A stretch of 64,000 nucleotides of DNA from Clostridia bacterium (GTDB taxonomy: Bacteria > Bacillota > DSM-521 > Neomoorellales > SLTJ01), in assembly GCA_004347685.1 (NCBI GenBank), contig SLTJ01000017.1, positions 1 to 64,000 of the forward strand, in the 5' to 3' direction. Below the pieces are notes generated by a model, which worked only from the letters and a program-made list of their open reading frames with translations, did no database searches and had not been told where the DNA came from. This document shows positions 1 to 8,151 of the stretch, one piece after another; positions within the stretch are counted from its first letter, which is position 1, and each line of letters begins with the position of its first letter. A program made the translations under genes and the position numbers.

Positions 1-31
1 TCTGTGATGGCACTGATTGTACCATCATAAC

Positions 32-187
32 CTACGTAGCGCTAGTGGGGGCCGGCCCCTCCATTATGTCTAAATAGAGAGGCCTGGCCTGCGGCGCCTT
101 CAGGAGCTCAACCAGCTTTCCATCCCCGTACCGGTAATAGGGGGGCTCGAGCTGAAATACCCCGGGCCGCTGGAAAGGCGACGTCAT
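32..187 (-). CDS. short hypothetical protein, possibly a gene remnant
   Basis: This is a 51-codon frame that I do not recognise. It begins at an ATG on the reverse strand and ends in TAG. The central residues (PPYYRYGDGKLVELLKAP) have a normal protein composition, whereas the overlapping forward frames look like noise. There is no clear Shine-Dalgarno sequence before the ATG, and the frame upstream closes at once. It could be the 3' end of a decayed gene whose other part lies in the 190-650 stretch. Low confidence. Confidence 0.25.
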   Translation of the reverse strand: MTSPFQRPGVFQLEPPYYRYGDGKLVELLKAPQARPLYLDIMEGPAPTSAT

Positions 188-453
188 GCAGGGACTGCTT
201 CAGGAGATGGCCCAAATGGGCTGGCTGGAGCTCCCCACCGAGCAGATGGGGGCCTCCCAAAACCTGCTCTACGCACTCACTGATCTAGCCGAAAACCAAA
301 GCGGCTTTCGGCTAGGCTGGCGTAACACCCCTGCAAAAACGAAACCCCGGCTTGATGCCGGGTACCTTTCCGCCTCCAGATCACGCCGGGCGCGTATCTG
401 CCGACTACACCCCAGACAGTCGTGCCGCCGGGGAAAACCATGCATGCCGTCCT

Positions 454-641
454 TTATGTCACGGAGTCAACTATTACCGTTCTCAGGAAGCGCCGGGCAC
501 GCGAGGCGATCTGCTCTGCCCGCAAAGGATCCACAGGCTTGACAACTTCATAGAGTAGAGCATGGCCCCAGAGGAGGTAGCCGGAAACGGTGCCTCCTTG
601 CCCCACTTGAGGCCCTCCAGGCGGATGTAATTTTCCAGAGG
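454..641 (-). pseudogene. unrecognised open-frame remnant
   Basis: A reverse-strand frame is open from just after a TAG at about 642 to a TAA at 454, with no ATG; an internal GTG is the only candidate start. Part of it reads like real protein (VVKPVDPLRAEQIASRARRF). I cannot assign it to a family. Together with the short frame at 32-187 it suggests that the first 650 bases hold debris of one or more reverse-strand genes. The rest of this stretch shows nothing I can support. Confidence 0.2.
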
Positions 642-653
642 GCTAACTACCCG

Positions 654-2108
654 TCACTCGCCCTGTTTGCCGCCTAAGTTATACCATGAGCTGCCGTCCT
701 GCAAAATGGCCTGTGCCCTCCGGTAGTCTTCCGGCGTGTCCACGTCCAGGATGACGCCCGGGCTGTTCACTTCCACGACGCGCACCTGCTCCTGGTACTT
801 CTCTACGAGCCAGCGGCCACCCTGGTCTCCCCCTGCCTGCCATAGCTCACCCAAAAGCTCCCGGGCAAAGATCACCGGGTTGCCGCGCCGGCCGGCATAG
901 ACCGGGTAGGTGATCCAAGCCCCGGTGGCGCAGTGCACCGTAACCAGCCGGTCAATTATCGCCGGGGAGACAAAGGGCTGGTCCCCGAGGAGAAACATCA
1001 CCGCGGCCGTCCCAGGCGATACGGCCGCCAGCCCCGCCCGCAGGCTCGTGGCCTGGCCCGAGGCGTACTCTAGATTTTCCAGCAGCCGTAGCGGCCGGTC
1101 GGCCAGTGCCCGCCTTAGCTCCTCCACCCTGTAGCCGCCCACTACGATTATTTCTCCCAGGCAACTGCCCAGGGCGTTATCTACCGCGTGCTCAATAACC
1201 GTCTTTTCTCCCAAGGGGAGGAACAGCTTGCCCGGCAGCCGCGTGGACAGGCCGGCCGCCAGGATAACCCCGGCCACGGGCGGCGCACCCGCCCGGCACC
1301 CGTCCCGCCATACCTCCCGTACCGGGTCCCGGGCGGCCGCTGCTCCCAGGACTACCGGTTCTAAAAAAACGGAGATTGGAAGTTGGAGGTTAGAGGCTGA
1401 TCCGAAGGAAAGCTGGCGCGCCACCACCCGGGCTGTGGCCAGATCCCCGGGGGCCTCCACTTTATTAAGCCAAAAGACTAATCTTGCGCCCGGCGCCTGC
1501 TGTGCCGCCCGGGCCGCTATCCCGTGCAGGGTCCGAGCCATCACCCCGGCGGTTATCACCGCCTCGCGAGAAGAATAGTCCCCCTCGGCCAGCAAGATTT
1601 CCGCCCGGTGCACCCATTCGGCAGTTAACGGTTTGTCCAGCACGTTGATCCCAGCCACACAGACCACCAGCCCCGAGCTACCCGGTACGCACGGCTCGTG
1701 GGCGGCATACGCGCCCTTGAGGGGCCGGCCAGCCGCTCCGTCAGCCTCCACCAGGATGGCATCAGCCAGCCCGTCTGCCGCCAGGACATCCACCCAGGCC
1801 GGTGGGATACCGTCAACTTTGCCCCCGGGCAGGGGCGCGCGGGCCAGGAAAATTCTTTTGCCCGGAGCGACGGCAGCGCGCACCTGCTCCCGGGCCGCTT
1901 CCAGGGCGGAAGCAAAAGCCACCTGGTCCGCCTGCCAGGAGGCCGGCAGGCGCATTTTGGTGGTAGTGGTGATGAGAACGCCTTTCCCCTGATGCGCCAC
2001 CTCCCCGGCCAACCGGTAGAGGAGGGTCGTCTTGCCCCCGGCGCCGACAAAGCCGATAACCGCCGGGGAGGGAAGGTCTAAAACCGCGTCCAAAAACCCG
2101 GTCAGCAT
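654..2108 (-). CDS. YqeC-MocA fusion: selenium-dependent hydroxylase accessory / molybdenum cofactor nucleotidyltransferase
   Basis: The 484-residue protein has two domains. Residues 1 to about 260 are YqeC-like, with a P-loop (VGAGGKTT, about 21-28) and EADGAAGRPLKG near 121-132. Residues about 277-484 are a MocA-type nucleotidyltransferase with VILAAGLSTRLPGK (about 281-294) and LGDQPF. YqeC proteins accompany selenium-dependent molybdenum hydroxylases, and MocA-type enzymes attach CTP to molybdopterin; the joint role in cofactor maturation is inferred. The ATG at 2108 is chosen because GGAGGG lies eight bases upstream and the longer frame to 2423 runs over a tatC relic. The linker (about 235-248) is encoded by DNA resembling a dispersed repeat seen elsewhere in this window. 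No hydroxylase genes are nearby. Confidence 0.85.
   Translation of the reverse strand: MLTGFLDAVLDLPSPAVIGFVGAGGKTTLLYRLAGEVAHQGKGVLITTTTKMRLPASWQADQVAFASALEAAREQVRAAVAPGKRIFLARAPLPGGKVDGIPPAWVDVLAADGLADAILVEADGAAGRPLKGAYAAHEPCVPGSSGLVVCVAGINVLDKPLTAEWVHRAEILLAEGDYSSREAVITAGVMARTLHGIAARAAQQAPGARLVFWLNKVEAPGDLATARVVARQLSFGSASNLQLPISVFLEPVVLGAAAARDPVREVWRDGCRAGAPPVAGVILAAGLSTRLPGKLFLPLGEKTVIEHAVDNALGSCLGEIIVVGGYRVEELRRALADRPLRLLENLEYASGQATSLRAGLAAVSPGTAAVMFLLGDQPFVSPAIIDRLVTVHCATGAWITYPVYAGRRGNPVIFARELLGELWQAGGDQGGRWLVEKYQEQVRVVEVNSPGVILDVDTPEDYRRAQAILQDGSSWYNLGGKQGE
1366..1412 (-). repeat. dispersed repeat fragment inside the YqeC-MocA linker
   Basis: On the reverse strand this stretch reads as a run of CCTC/AACTTC words (for example CTAACCTCCAACTTCC) like the low-complexity dispersed repeat at about 32083 and 55203. 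It lies exactly between the two domains and stays in frame, so it may be an inserted repeat tolerated as a linker. The similarity was judged by eye only. Confidence 0.35.
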
Positions 2109-2399
2109 TGTCACTACCCTCCGCCCCCACCTTACTTTACGTCCTACTCCGATTATACGGGGACGAGGCAAGGTAATCAAGTTGCACAGATTTTCCGTAC
2201 CCTGGGTCCTGGCCATCCACATACCAGTACCTGCGACAGTGGCCCTGGGCCTGGGTATCGACTGGGCTTGGCCGACCTTCCCGCCACTGGCCGGCGCGTT
2301 CTTTTTGAGACAGCTCTGTGGTGCCAGGTTAAAAAGGAGACCAGCGAGCACAAGGAGGAGCCCAAGGCTCAGGCCTGAGGAAGATCCAGCCGCAACTGG

Positions 2400-2575
2400 C
2401 CGACGGGATGAGGAACGGCGCAAGGTCAGGCTGATTGTGCCCCTCTTAGTAGTGCTGTTTCTGGCCGGAGCGGCCTTTGCCTACTTTGTCGTCTTTCGCT
2501 TCGCGGCCCGCTTTCTCATCCTTGTTGCCGGACCGGACCTGCAGCCCATGATCAGCATCGTACGAGTAGACATAT
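2400..2575 (+). pseudogene. tatC: tatC fragment (twin-arginine translocase subunit)
   Basis: A forward frame encodes a stretch typical of TatC: LVVLFLAGAAFAYFVVF followed some 20 residues later by LQPMISI. TatC has about 240-250 residues and six membrane spans. Only the part around one span and the following periplasmic loop is recognisable here. Sequence before and after it in the same frame is unrelated and no start or further spans follow, so this is a relic and not a working gene. The window also holds a Tat-dependent formate dehydrogenase, but this fragment cannot serve it. Confidence 0.6.
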
Positions 2576-2609
2576 CCCATCTGCCACGCGGCCCCCGAAC
2601 GAGTCAGTT

Positions 2610-2822
2610 TTAAGGCGGCGAGCAGAACCCTCCGGATGCCACAAGCCTCTCAATCCAGCGGAGTTCTCCGTAGTGTTCCTTGAGAAACCACCAGAGGGAG
2701 CGGTCCTCCTCTTGCTTGGAAACCAGGCAGCCCTGTACCCGGCAGAGGGACATAAGCTCATTTTTGTAGAGGCTGCAAAAGAATCTCGCTGCGTTTCCCT
2801 TGCCCTTTCCACGTGGCCTCAT
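2610..2822 (-). CDS. small truncated Cys-containing protein
   Basis: This is a 70-residue product with the pattern CRVQGCLVSKQEEDRSLWWF followed by ASGGFC. The spacing of Cys pairs, acidic/aromatic residues and a terminal GGFC resembles the first repeat of DUF6062-like zinc/cysteine proteins, where GGFC is followed by RH and more sequence. Here the frame ends two residues later, so the gene is probably truncated. The ATG at 2822 is only seven bases downstream of uspA on the same strand, so it may be co-transcribed with it. Family assignment is from memory of the motif and is tentative. Confidence 0.4.
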   Translation of the reverse strand: MRPRGKGKGNAARFFCSLYKNELMSLCRVQGCLVSKQEEDRSLWWFLKEHYGELRWIERLVASGGFCSPP

Positions 2823-2829
2823 GGCAAAC

Positions 2830-3252
2830 CTATCCTTTGACCACCAGCACAGGGCAGTGGGCGTGCCGTACCACAGCCTCGGAAACGCTTCCCATCAGGT
2901 AGCGCTTGACGCCACTTAGGCCGCGAGCACCTACCACAATAAGATCGCAGTCTTCAGCTTCGGCCAGGCGCACCAAAACGTCTGCCGGGTGCCCGGGAAC
3001 TACCCTGGTTTCCAGCGCGACATCCATCTGCGCCGCTCTTTTTGCGGCTTGTTGCAGAGGGCCCCCGAAAAACTTCTCGGCGTCCTGGAGGGCTCCGTTT
3101 ATCTCATCCCTGGTGTCGGCAAAATCCGGGATGTGGGCTACGGCCACGGCGGTGACCGCGGCGGTATATCTCTGGGCTAGGTCCAGGGCCAGTTCGATGG
3201 CCTTTCGGGCATGGAGCGAGCCGTCATACCCCACGAGGATCCTCTTAAACAT
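2830..3252 (-). CDS. universal stress protein, UspA family
   Basis: The 140-residue protein starts with KRILVGYDGSLHARKAIELA and ends with the nucleotide-binding motif GARGLSGVKRYLMGSVSE, matching the G-x2-G-x9-G-S/T signature of ATP-binding Usp proteins. It is full length for a single-domain cytoplasmic Usp. The start lies two bases beyond the stop of the antiporter gene, so the two are probably co-transcribed under the fluoride riboswitch at about 4560. A role in sensing or modulating the antiporter through ATP is possible but is an inference from position. Confidence 0.9.
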   Translation of the reverse strand: MFKRILVGYDGSLHARKAIELALDLAQRYTAAVTAVAVAHIPDFADTRDEINGALQDAEKFFGGPLQQAAKRAAQMDVALETRVVPGHPADVLVRLAEAEDCDLIVVGARGLSGVKRYLMGSVSEAVVRHAHCPVLVVKG

Positions 3253-3254
3253 TG

Positions 3255-4424
3255 TTACTCCTCCTCCGCCAAGATGGTTTGTGCTTCGAGGTGTGCACTC
3301 CTAGCTTCCTCTGTATCCGGCCGAAAGAAAGCCTGCGCGATCAGGGTGGGTACCACGGCGCTCAGGATAACCACCGCCACCAGGATTGTGTACTGGCCCT
3401 GGTTAATAATTCCATGGGTTAGTCCGAATAGGGAAGAAATCGTGCCAAAGGTGAGACCCGTGGACATCAAGAGGGTGGTATACATGCCTTCTCGGGATTT
3501 GAAGCGAAAGAGGCGCGTGGCCGGCCACACCCCAATAAACTTCGTGACCATTTTTACCAAGAGCGCGACCAGAATAATCCCTGCCCCGACCACCACCGCT
3601 GGTAAGCTGACGAAAAGGCCGGCCTTGAGAAAGTAAAAGGGGGTAAATACGGCAAAGGCCATAGACCGTAGCCGGTACAGCAGATCTTTTTCCTGCAAGA
3701 AGAACCCGGCTACCGCCAGGCCGAGGAGGTAGGCCGGCAAAACGGCTTCGCTGTTGGCCTTGGTGGCCAGGCCGCCCAGGAAGAGGAGTAGCAAAAATAC
3801 GTACTTGACTTCCAACTGACTCACCCTGTTACCGTAGGTCGCGAAAAACCAGCGGGTGAAACGGCCTAGGAAGGCCAAGACCACGGCCGTTACCGCCACG
3901 AACAGGAGCATCCAGGAGTTAAAGTTGGCAAAGAGGACACCCAGAGCCACTACCGTTCCCAGGTCGTTAATGAAGCAAGCCGCTAGGATAACCTGTCCCA
4001 GCTCGGTTTCGTTAAGCCCGGTTTCCACCATCACGGCGTAGACCACGGCCACCGAGGTGGTGGAAAGGGCGATGCCGGCAATTTCCGCGGCCGGCAGGCT
4101 CCAGCCGGCCAGGTAATAGGTGTAGGCCAGGGCTCCCAGGAAGGGCAGCAGAAAGGCAACGAAGCCGATGCTGGCACATTCCTTAAACCTGGAGCGTAGG
4201 ACCCGGGGATCGACCTCGGCCCCGGCCAGGAAAGTTAAAAGGATACTGCCGAACCCGGCCAGGAAATCCACCCACTGGTTGGTCGCCAGCCCCAGGAAGT
4301 TGCCGCCAATTACCCCGACCATGATTTCTACCAGGGAAATAGAGATGCCCGTCCAGCCGGCCAAGAGACCGCCGGCCAAGGCCAGGGCCACCCACTGGGC
4401 GGCCACGAGCCAGGTGTTGTTCAT
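3255..4424 (-). CDS. cation/proton antiporter (CPA2, KefB/NapA-like), probably fluoride-linked
   Basis: The 389-residue integral membrane protein has about 12 hydrophobic segments. It carries features of the CPA2 exchanger fold, including TFLAGAEVDPRVLR near residue 65 and ALSTTSVAVVYAVMVETGLN near 140, plus a charged tail. There is no TrkA-N domain, unlike KefB. Such proteins exchange Na+ or K+ for H+. A fluoride riboswitch with its own terminator precedes the gene, and antiporters of this group are among known members of the fluoride regulon. A part in fluoride tolerance is therefore a reasonable inference. It forms an operon with the downstream uspA gene. Confidence 0.85.
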   Translation of the reverse strand: MNNTWLVAAQWVALALAGGLLAGWTGISISLVEIMVGVIGGNFLGLATNQWVDFLAGFGSILLTFLAGAEVDPRVLRSRFKECASIGFVAFLLPFLGALAYTYYLAGWSLPAAEIAGIALSTTSVAVVYAVMVETGLNETELGQVILAACFINDLGTVVALGVLFANFNSWMLLFVAVTAVVLAFLGRFTRWFFATYGNRVSQLEVKYVFLLLLFLGGLATKANSEAVLPAYLLGLAVAGFFLQEKDLLYRLRSMAFAVFTPFYFLKAGLFVSLPAVVVGAGIILVALLVKMVTKFIGVWPATRLFRFKSREGMYTTLLMSTGLTFGTISSLFGLTHGIINQGQYTILVAVVILSAVVPTLIAQAFFRPDTEEARSAHLEAQTILAEEE

Positions 4425-4490
4425 GGTTTGCTCCCTCCAGTGCCACTTTGTTTTCCGGCGGGGAATACGGAGGGGCTGGGCGCTATCCGG

Positions 4491-4540
4491 CCAAACAAAA
4501 GGCCCCTACCGGTCCCCGGTTAGGTTGACCAGTAGGAGCC
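4491..4540 (-). terminator. intrinsic terminator of the fluoride riboswitch
   Basis: On the reverse strand CCTACTGGTC pairs with GACCGGTAGG and a U-rich run (CCTTTTGTTTGG) follows. The left arm overlaps the 3' end of the fluoride aptamer, which is the arrangement expected of a switch in which ligand binding blocks terminator formation and turns the antiporter operon on. Confidence 0.75.
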
Positions 4541-4590
4541 ATCATCTCGCCGTGCGTCGCGAGCTTAGGCGGGCTCCATCGCCCTTCAGT
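4531..4590 (-). promoter_or_regulatory. fluoride riboswitch (crcB motif)
   Basis: The reverse strand reads GGCGATGGAGCCCGCC, then a short variable hairpin, then GATGATGGCTCCTACT. This matches the hallmark pairs of the crcB fluoride aptamer (GGnGATGGnG ... TGATGnCTCCTAC). It sits about 110-170 bases upstream of the antiporter gene and overlaps an intrinsic terminator. The class is recognised from its consensus; no covariance model was run. Confidence 0.9.
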
Positions 4591-4678
4591 TAGCACCTTG
4601 CCTGACACCACCCCCACTTCCAGCAACCATTGTGTTGCGGTACCGCAGGCACCTAAGATTATAGCAGAGACTGCCAGG

Positions 4679-4880
4679 TCAGGCAATACCCCCTTCGTCG
4701 CCACCCCGGATGGCTACCTGGCGGCGGACCAGGAAGATCAGGGGCAGGGAAAGCAGTTCTAGCACCACCGCCAGGGTGATGGCGTAGGACGGGCCCAGGC
4801 CATGGCCAACGATGATACCTGCGCAGGCGGCTCCGGCGTCTTTACCGCCGCTCTCCCCGGTTTTAACCATCGCCATACTT
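4679..4880 (-). pseudogene. C-terminal fragment of a membrane transporter
   Basis: The reverse-strand frame contains a hydrophobic segment (VVLELLSLPLIFLVRRQ) and a charged tail, as at the end of a major facilitator protein. The frame in front of it, overlapping the PadR gene, does not look coding and no further membrane spans are present. It lies just downstream of a PadR gene and was probably the last part of the transporter which that regulator controlled. Confidence 0.4.
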
Positions 4881-4953
4881 TCCGCACCAGCTATAAACCA
4901 GGCCGGCCAACACCACCGGTAACTGGTTGTGGCCGGCCCTGGCCCTGTGTTCC

Positions 4954-5388
4954 TTATTCGCCGCCCTTTTCTCCGGGGAAATACTTTTCGAAGGCCGTCA
5001 GAAACCCCTCCAGCGAGGCCTTCCGCTTGCGGATACTGGTGGCCCAAGCCCGCAAGAAGCTCTCTCCTTCCGGCGTGAGCGAGTAAACCTTGCGTACCGG
5101 TCCACCGCCGCCTGGTTCGAGTTGGGATGCCACCATGCCGTCTTCCTCCAGGCGGCGCAGGTGGCGGTAAACCACTCCCGGGTCGGGGATAGCCTCTAGG
5201 AAAGCCAGGTTGCCTAATTTCTCCATGAGTTCATAGCCGTGGGCCGGTTGCTCCTTTAAGAGCAGCAGGAGGCAGGGAACGATAAAGCCTTCGATGCGGA
5301 GTCCGGGCCCGTGATACTCACACTGGCTGCCAGGGTGCGGAAAATGTCCCGCAGGCCCACATGGAAAGCTTCGCCTTGGTCCATACAT
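4954..5388 (-). CDS. PadR-family transcriptional regulator
   Basis: The 144-residue protein has a PadR winged helix from about residue 35: PCLLLLLKEQPAHGYELMEKL, then PDPGVVYRHLRRLEEDGM, then GPVRKVYSLTPEGESFLRAW. A short N-terminal tail carries two cysteines (positions about 10 and 23), which may bind a metal or metalloid; that is an inference. AAGGAGG precedes the ATG at 5388. It is followed by a transporter fragment and preceded by a palindrome at 5420-5448 that could be its autoregulatory operator. Confidence 0.85.
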   Translation of the reverse strand: MYGPRRSFPCGPAGHFPHPGSQCEYHGPGLRIEGFIVPCLLLLLKEQPAHGYELMEKLGNLAFLEAIPDPGVVYRHLRRLEEDGMVASQLEPGGGGPVRKVYSLTPEGESFLRAWATSIRKRKASLEGFLTAFEKYFPGEKGGE

Positions 5389-5419
5389 GACTTAAATCCT
5401 CCTTAAATATAAGATGTAC

Positions 5420-5448
5420 GTCACTAATGATATCATACCACTAGTGAC
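5420..5448. promoter_or_regulatory. candidate PadR operator (inverted repeat)
   Basis: GTCACTA and TAGTGAC form perfect seven-base arms around an AT-rich centre that itself contains ATGATATCAT. The element lies about 30-60 bases upstream of the padR start, where its promoter should be. PadR regulators commonly bind such palindromes at their own promoters; binding here is inferred. Confidence 0.45.
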
Positions 5449-5529
5449 CTGATGTTGTCAATACGATTTTTGGCTGACTGCCCCTAACCCTGATAGCCAA
5501 GTACATCCCCTGGGATATGGCCAGCTCGC

Positions 5530-5663
5530 TACAAAACCCCAGGGGTAAAGGACAAAAGGCGGAGCTGCCGCCGAGCGTGGCGCTCCCTGAGTCGTTTTTT
5601 ACGGTAAATCGCTCTTGACCTGCTGCGCGGGAAGCTATAAACTATACTTTTGATAAACGAAAT
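5530..5663 (+). repeat. repeat unit 1: arsM 3' end, terminator and ars promoter
   Basis: This stretch is nearly identical to 17727-17858. It contains the last codons of an arsM (CACAAAACCCCAGGGGTAA is intact in the other copy), a terminator hairpin GGAGC...GCTCC followed by TTTTTT, and the start of the arsR promoter region. The shared piece implies that the arsR-acr3 cassette once followed an arsM gene, and that the cassette was copied or rearranged. Confidence 0.8.
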
Positions 5664-5679
5664 TAAATACGTCTATAAT
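5650..5679 (+). promoter_or_regulatory. promoter of arsR-acr3
   Basis: TTGATA and TATAAT are separated by 18 bases and end about 20 bases before the GTG start of arsR. An AT-rich imperfect palindrome between the boxes is a possible ArsR binding site. In the paralogous copy at 17.8 kb the -10 box is lost at a deletion junction. Confidence 0.7.
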
Positions 5680-5699
5680 AGAAAGAGGGGAGGAAACAC

Positions 5700-6071
5700 G
5701 TGAAGGCGACAGAACAAGCTTTGCCACTCGCTCCGCGTACCGACCTCCGCTGGCTGGCGGAGCTTCTCAAGGCTCTGGCCGACGAAACGCGGCTCAACAT
5801 TCTTACCATGCTACGGGAGGGGGAAATGTGCGTTTGCGAGATCATGGACGCCTTGCCCCTATCCCAGCCGGCCATTTCCCACCACCTAAAAATCCTAAGG
5901 CAGGCGGGTTTAGTGACCGACCGCCGGCAGGGAAAATGGATCTACTATGACCTCGACCCGCGGGGGCTGGAAAGGATCCTGAGCCTGCTCCAGGCCGCAG
6001 GCCTCTGGCCAGCGAACCTGCGCCAGGATGGCAGCGGCCGGCGTCGCTCCTCGCGCTGCAAGGATGATTAA
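5700..6071 (+). CDS. arsR: ArsR-family arsenic-responsive repressor
   Basis: The 123-residue protein has an ArsR winged helix: LKALADETRLNILTML near residue 22, the metalloid-sensing EGEMCVCEIMDAL near 40, and the recognition helix SQPAISHHLKILRQAGLV. The CVC pair is the classical As(III)/Sb(III) sensor site. The start is GTG with GGGAGG six bases upstream. The gene is followed by acr3 in the same direction, the standard arsenite-inducible arrangement. The C-terminal tail is rich in Arg and Ser and ends in RCKDD. Confidence 0.92.
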   Translation: MKATEQALPLAPRTDLRWLAELLKALADETRLNILTMLREGEMCVCEIMDALPLSQPAISHHLKILRQAGLVTDRRQGKWIYYDLDPRGLERILSLLQAAGLWPANLRQDGSGRRRSSRCKDD

Positions 6072-6167
6072 AAACAGGACTTTCAACTTGGCCCGGAGGG
6101 GCTTTCAGCCGTACAAAAGGCAACATCGAACACCAAGAACTTAGACAGACAAGGAGGTAGATTTTAA

Positions 6168-7259
6168 ATGGTCGAGCAAGGCACTCCCAGACTTTCTCTT
6201 TTGGACCGGCTCTTAACCGTGTGGATCATCCTGGCCATGGTGGTGGGCGTGGGGCTGGGCTACGTCTTTCCCGGCCTGGCTGACGCCCTGAACCGGTTAT
6301 CTATCGGCACCACTTCCATTCCTATCGCTATTGGCCTGATCGTCATGATGTATCCGCCTCTGGCCAAGGTCAACTACCGGGAACTGGGTAAGGTTTTTCA
6401 AAACCGGAAGGTATTGACTTTGTCCTTGATCCAGAACTGGGTGGTCGGGCCCATCCTGATGTTTATCCTGGCCATTGTTTTTCTGCATAACTATCCCGAA
6501 TACATGGTGGGCCTGATCCTTATTGGACTGGCCCGGTGCATCGCCATGGTGATTGTCTGGAACAGCCTGGCCCGTGGGGATACCGAGTACGCCGCCGCTC
6601 TGGTGGCCTTTAACTCGATCTTCCAGGTAATCTTCTACTCCATCTATGCCTATGTTTTTATCACCGTCCTGCCGGGCGTGGTTGGGTTGAAGGGTATGGG
6701 CGTGCACGTCACCATGGGCGAAGTGGCCACCAGCGTCTTGATCTACCTGGGCATTCCCTTTGCCGCCGGCTTCCTCACCCGGTTTTTTCTGGAGCCGGCC
6801 AAAGGCAAGGAGTGGTACGAGAAGGCCTTCGTGCCCAAAATCAGCCCTTTGACCCTAATCGCCCTCCTGTTTACCATTGTGGTGATGTTCTCCCTGAAGG
6901 GAGAATACATTGTCCGCTTGCCCTTGGATGTGGTGCGGGTGGCCATCCCGCTGGCGGTCTACTTCACGGTGATGTTCTTCGTTTCCTTTTTCATGAGCGT
7001 GCGACTGGGCATCAACTACCCTCAGACCACCAGCCTCTCCTTTACCGCGGCCAGCAATAACTTTGAGCTGGCCATCGCGGTGGCTGTGGCGGTTTTCGGC
7101 ATCAACTCCGGCCAGGCCTTCGCGGCGGTTATCGGTCCTCTGATCGAGGTGCCGGTGCTCTTGAGCCTGGTCAACGTGTCCCTGGCCTTCTCCCGCAAGT
7201 ACTTTGCCCCGGACGGAACTCCGCGCCGCGACCAGCCGGGACAGCGTCCACTGATCTAG
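6168..7259 (+). CDS. acr3: arsenite efflux permease, ACR3 family
   Basis: The 363-residue protein has about ten membrane spans and ACR3 landmarks: [15 protein letters not shown] near residue 60, [13 protein letters not shown] near 120 (with the conserved Cys), and [21 protein letters not shown] near 290. ACR3 exports arsenite using the proton gradient. AGGAGG precedes the ATG. With arsR upstream it forms a minimal inducible resistance operon, extended by a small Cys protein and an arsC relic downstream. Confidence 0.93.
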   Translation: MVEQGTPRLSLLDRLLTVWIILAMVVGVGLGYVFPGLADALNRLSIGTTSIPIAIGLIVMMYPPLAKVNYRELGKVFQNRKVLTLSLIQNWVVGPILMFILAIVFLHNYPEYMVGLILIGLARCIAMVIVWNSLARGDTEYAAALVAFNSIFQVIFYSIYAYVFITVLPGVVGLKGMGVHVTMGEVATSVLIYLGIPFAAGFLTRFFLEPAKGKEWYEKAFVPKISPLTLIALLFTIVVMFSLKGEYIVRLPLDVVRVAIPLAVYFTVMFFVSFFMSVRLGINYPQTTSLSFTAASNNFELAIAVAVAVFGINSGQAFAAVIGPLIEVPVLLSLVNVSLAFSRKYFAPDGTPRRDQPGQRPLI

Positions 7260-7372
7260 GGCGGAAGAAGGGCAAGGCGTGAAGCTTCGGCCTTTGTGCT
7301 GGCGGTGAAGCCGCAGGCCTTTGACCGTATTGAGCCCCCGGGTGAAATTCTGCCTCCGAGAGGAAGTGTCCT

Positions 7373-7600
7373 ATGACCAGGTGCGCCGAATGCGGGCTGA
7401 TGGAAAGGACGGGAGATTTCGGGGAGCGCTATTGCCTCAAGTTTCGTCGCTGTATTGGCGATGGTAAAGGGCAGATGCCTGGTGATTGCCCCTACTTTAC
7501 CCCGATACAGTATGATGGTGGGGAGCCGCTCACCCCACACCAGCACCTTATCCTCAAGGAAGGAGAACTGTTGTCGAAGAAGATGCGCGGTCCGGTTTGA
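7373..7600 (+). CDS. small Cys-rich hypothetical protein of the ars operon
   Basis: The 75-residue protein has six cysteines, including CAECG near the N-terminus and GDCPYF near residue 38, suggesting metal binding. I do not recognise the family. AGGAAG precedes the ATG. It lies 113 bases after acr3 in the same direction. A 19-base piece from within it (GGGAGATTTCGGGGAGCG) reappears at 17861, directly after the duplicated ars promoter, so that locus once had this gene too. A link to arsenic is inferred from position. Confidence 0.6.
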   Translation: MTRCAECGLMERTGDFGERYCLKFRRCIGDGKGQMPGDCPYFTPIQYDGGEPLTPHQHLILKEGELLSKKMRGPV

Positions 7601-7729
7601 GAACGGGCCGGATTCGCCCGGGGGCCATCCTACCCGGCAGCGGCCTTCTACTCGCATCTACTGCATAATTTTAGACGGAACAACTGAGCGGCCGGAGCAG
7701 AACGGCCTGGATGTGGACACTCTTTGGCC

Positions 7730-8005
7730 AGAGGCGGAGGGGCAGCGAAACCACCAGGACACAAGTCGCTTAACCTGGAGCCCGCCGGACTCAACCCCCG
7801 CGCCGTGCAGGTCATGGCCGAGGCGGGGGTGGACACCTCCCACCACACCCCCAAACCCATCGCCCCCAGGTCTTGAACAGCGTCGACTTGGTGGTGACCC
7901 TGTGCGGCGACGCCCGCGACCGCTGCCCTGTCACCCCGCCGGGGGTGTGGCACCCGCACTGGCCTCTGCCCGACCCGGCCCAGGCCCCTTTCACATGGTC
8001 TAGTT
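7730..8005 (+). pseudogene. arsC: arsenate reductase (thioredoxin-coupled, low-MW phosphatase type), decayed
   Basis: One frame encodes [15 protein letters not shown] and HTPKPI. After about 7870 the next frame continues with [16 protein letters not shown] and [16 protein letters not shown]. These are the middle and C-terminal parts of LMW-phosphatase-type ArsC. The N-terminal catalytic CxxxxxR loop is missing, there is one frameshift, and the very end is lost. The gene would have reduced arsenate to arsenite for ACR3, so this operon now lacks that step. Confidence 0.75.
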
Positions 8006-8151
8006 TCTAGGGAGAACGCCGGACTGGCTTGCGCGAGTACCTTTTCGAGCTTGAGGCAGCCTCTTGGGCGGCCCGCGGCGCCAGTTATTCGCGCCGCCCT
8101 GTGCTAAAATACCATCAGGTGATGCCCCCAAGGGAGGCAGTTGGTTGCTGG

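Noticed and set aside
2109-2423. N-terminal extension of the YqeC-MocA protein by 105 residues
   Set aside because: It overlaps the tatC relic, is Arg/Ser-rich and lacks family similarity; the ATG at 2108 has a proper ribosome site.
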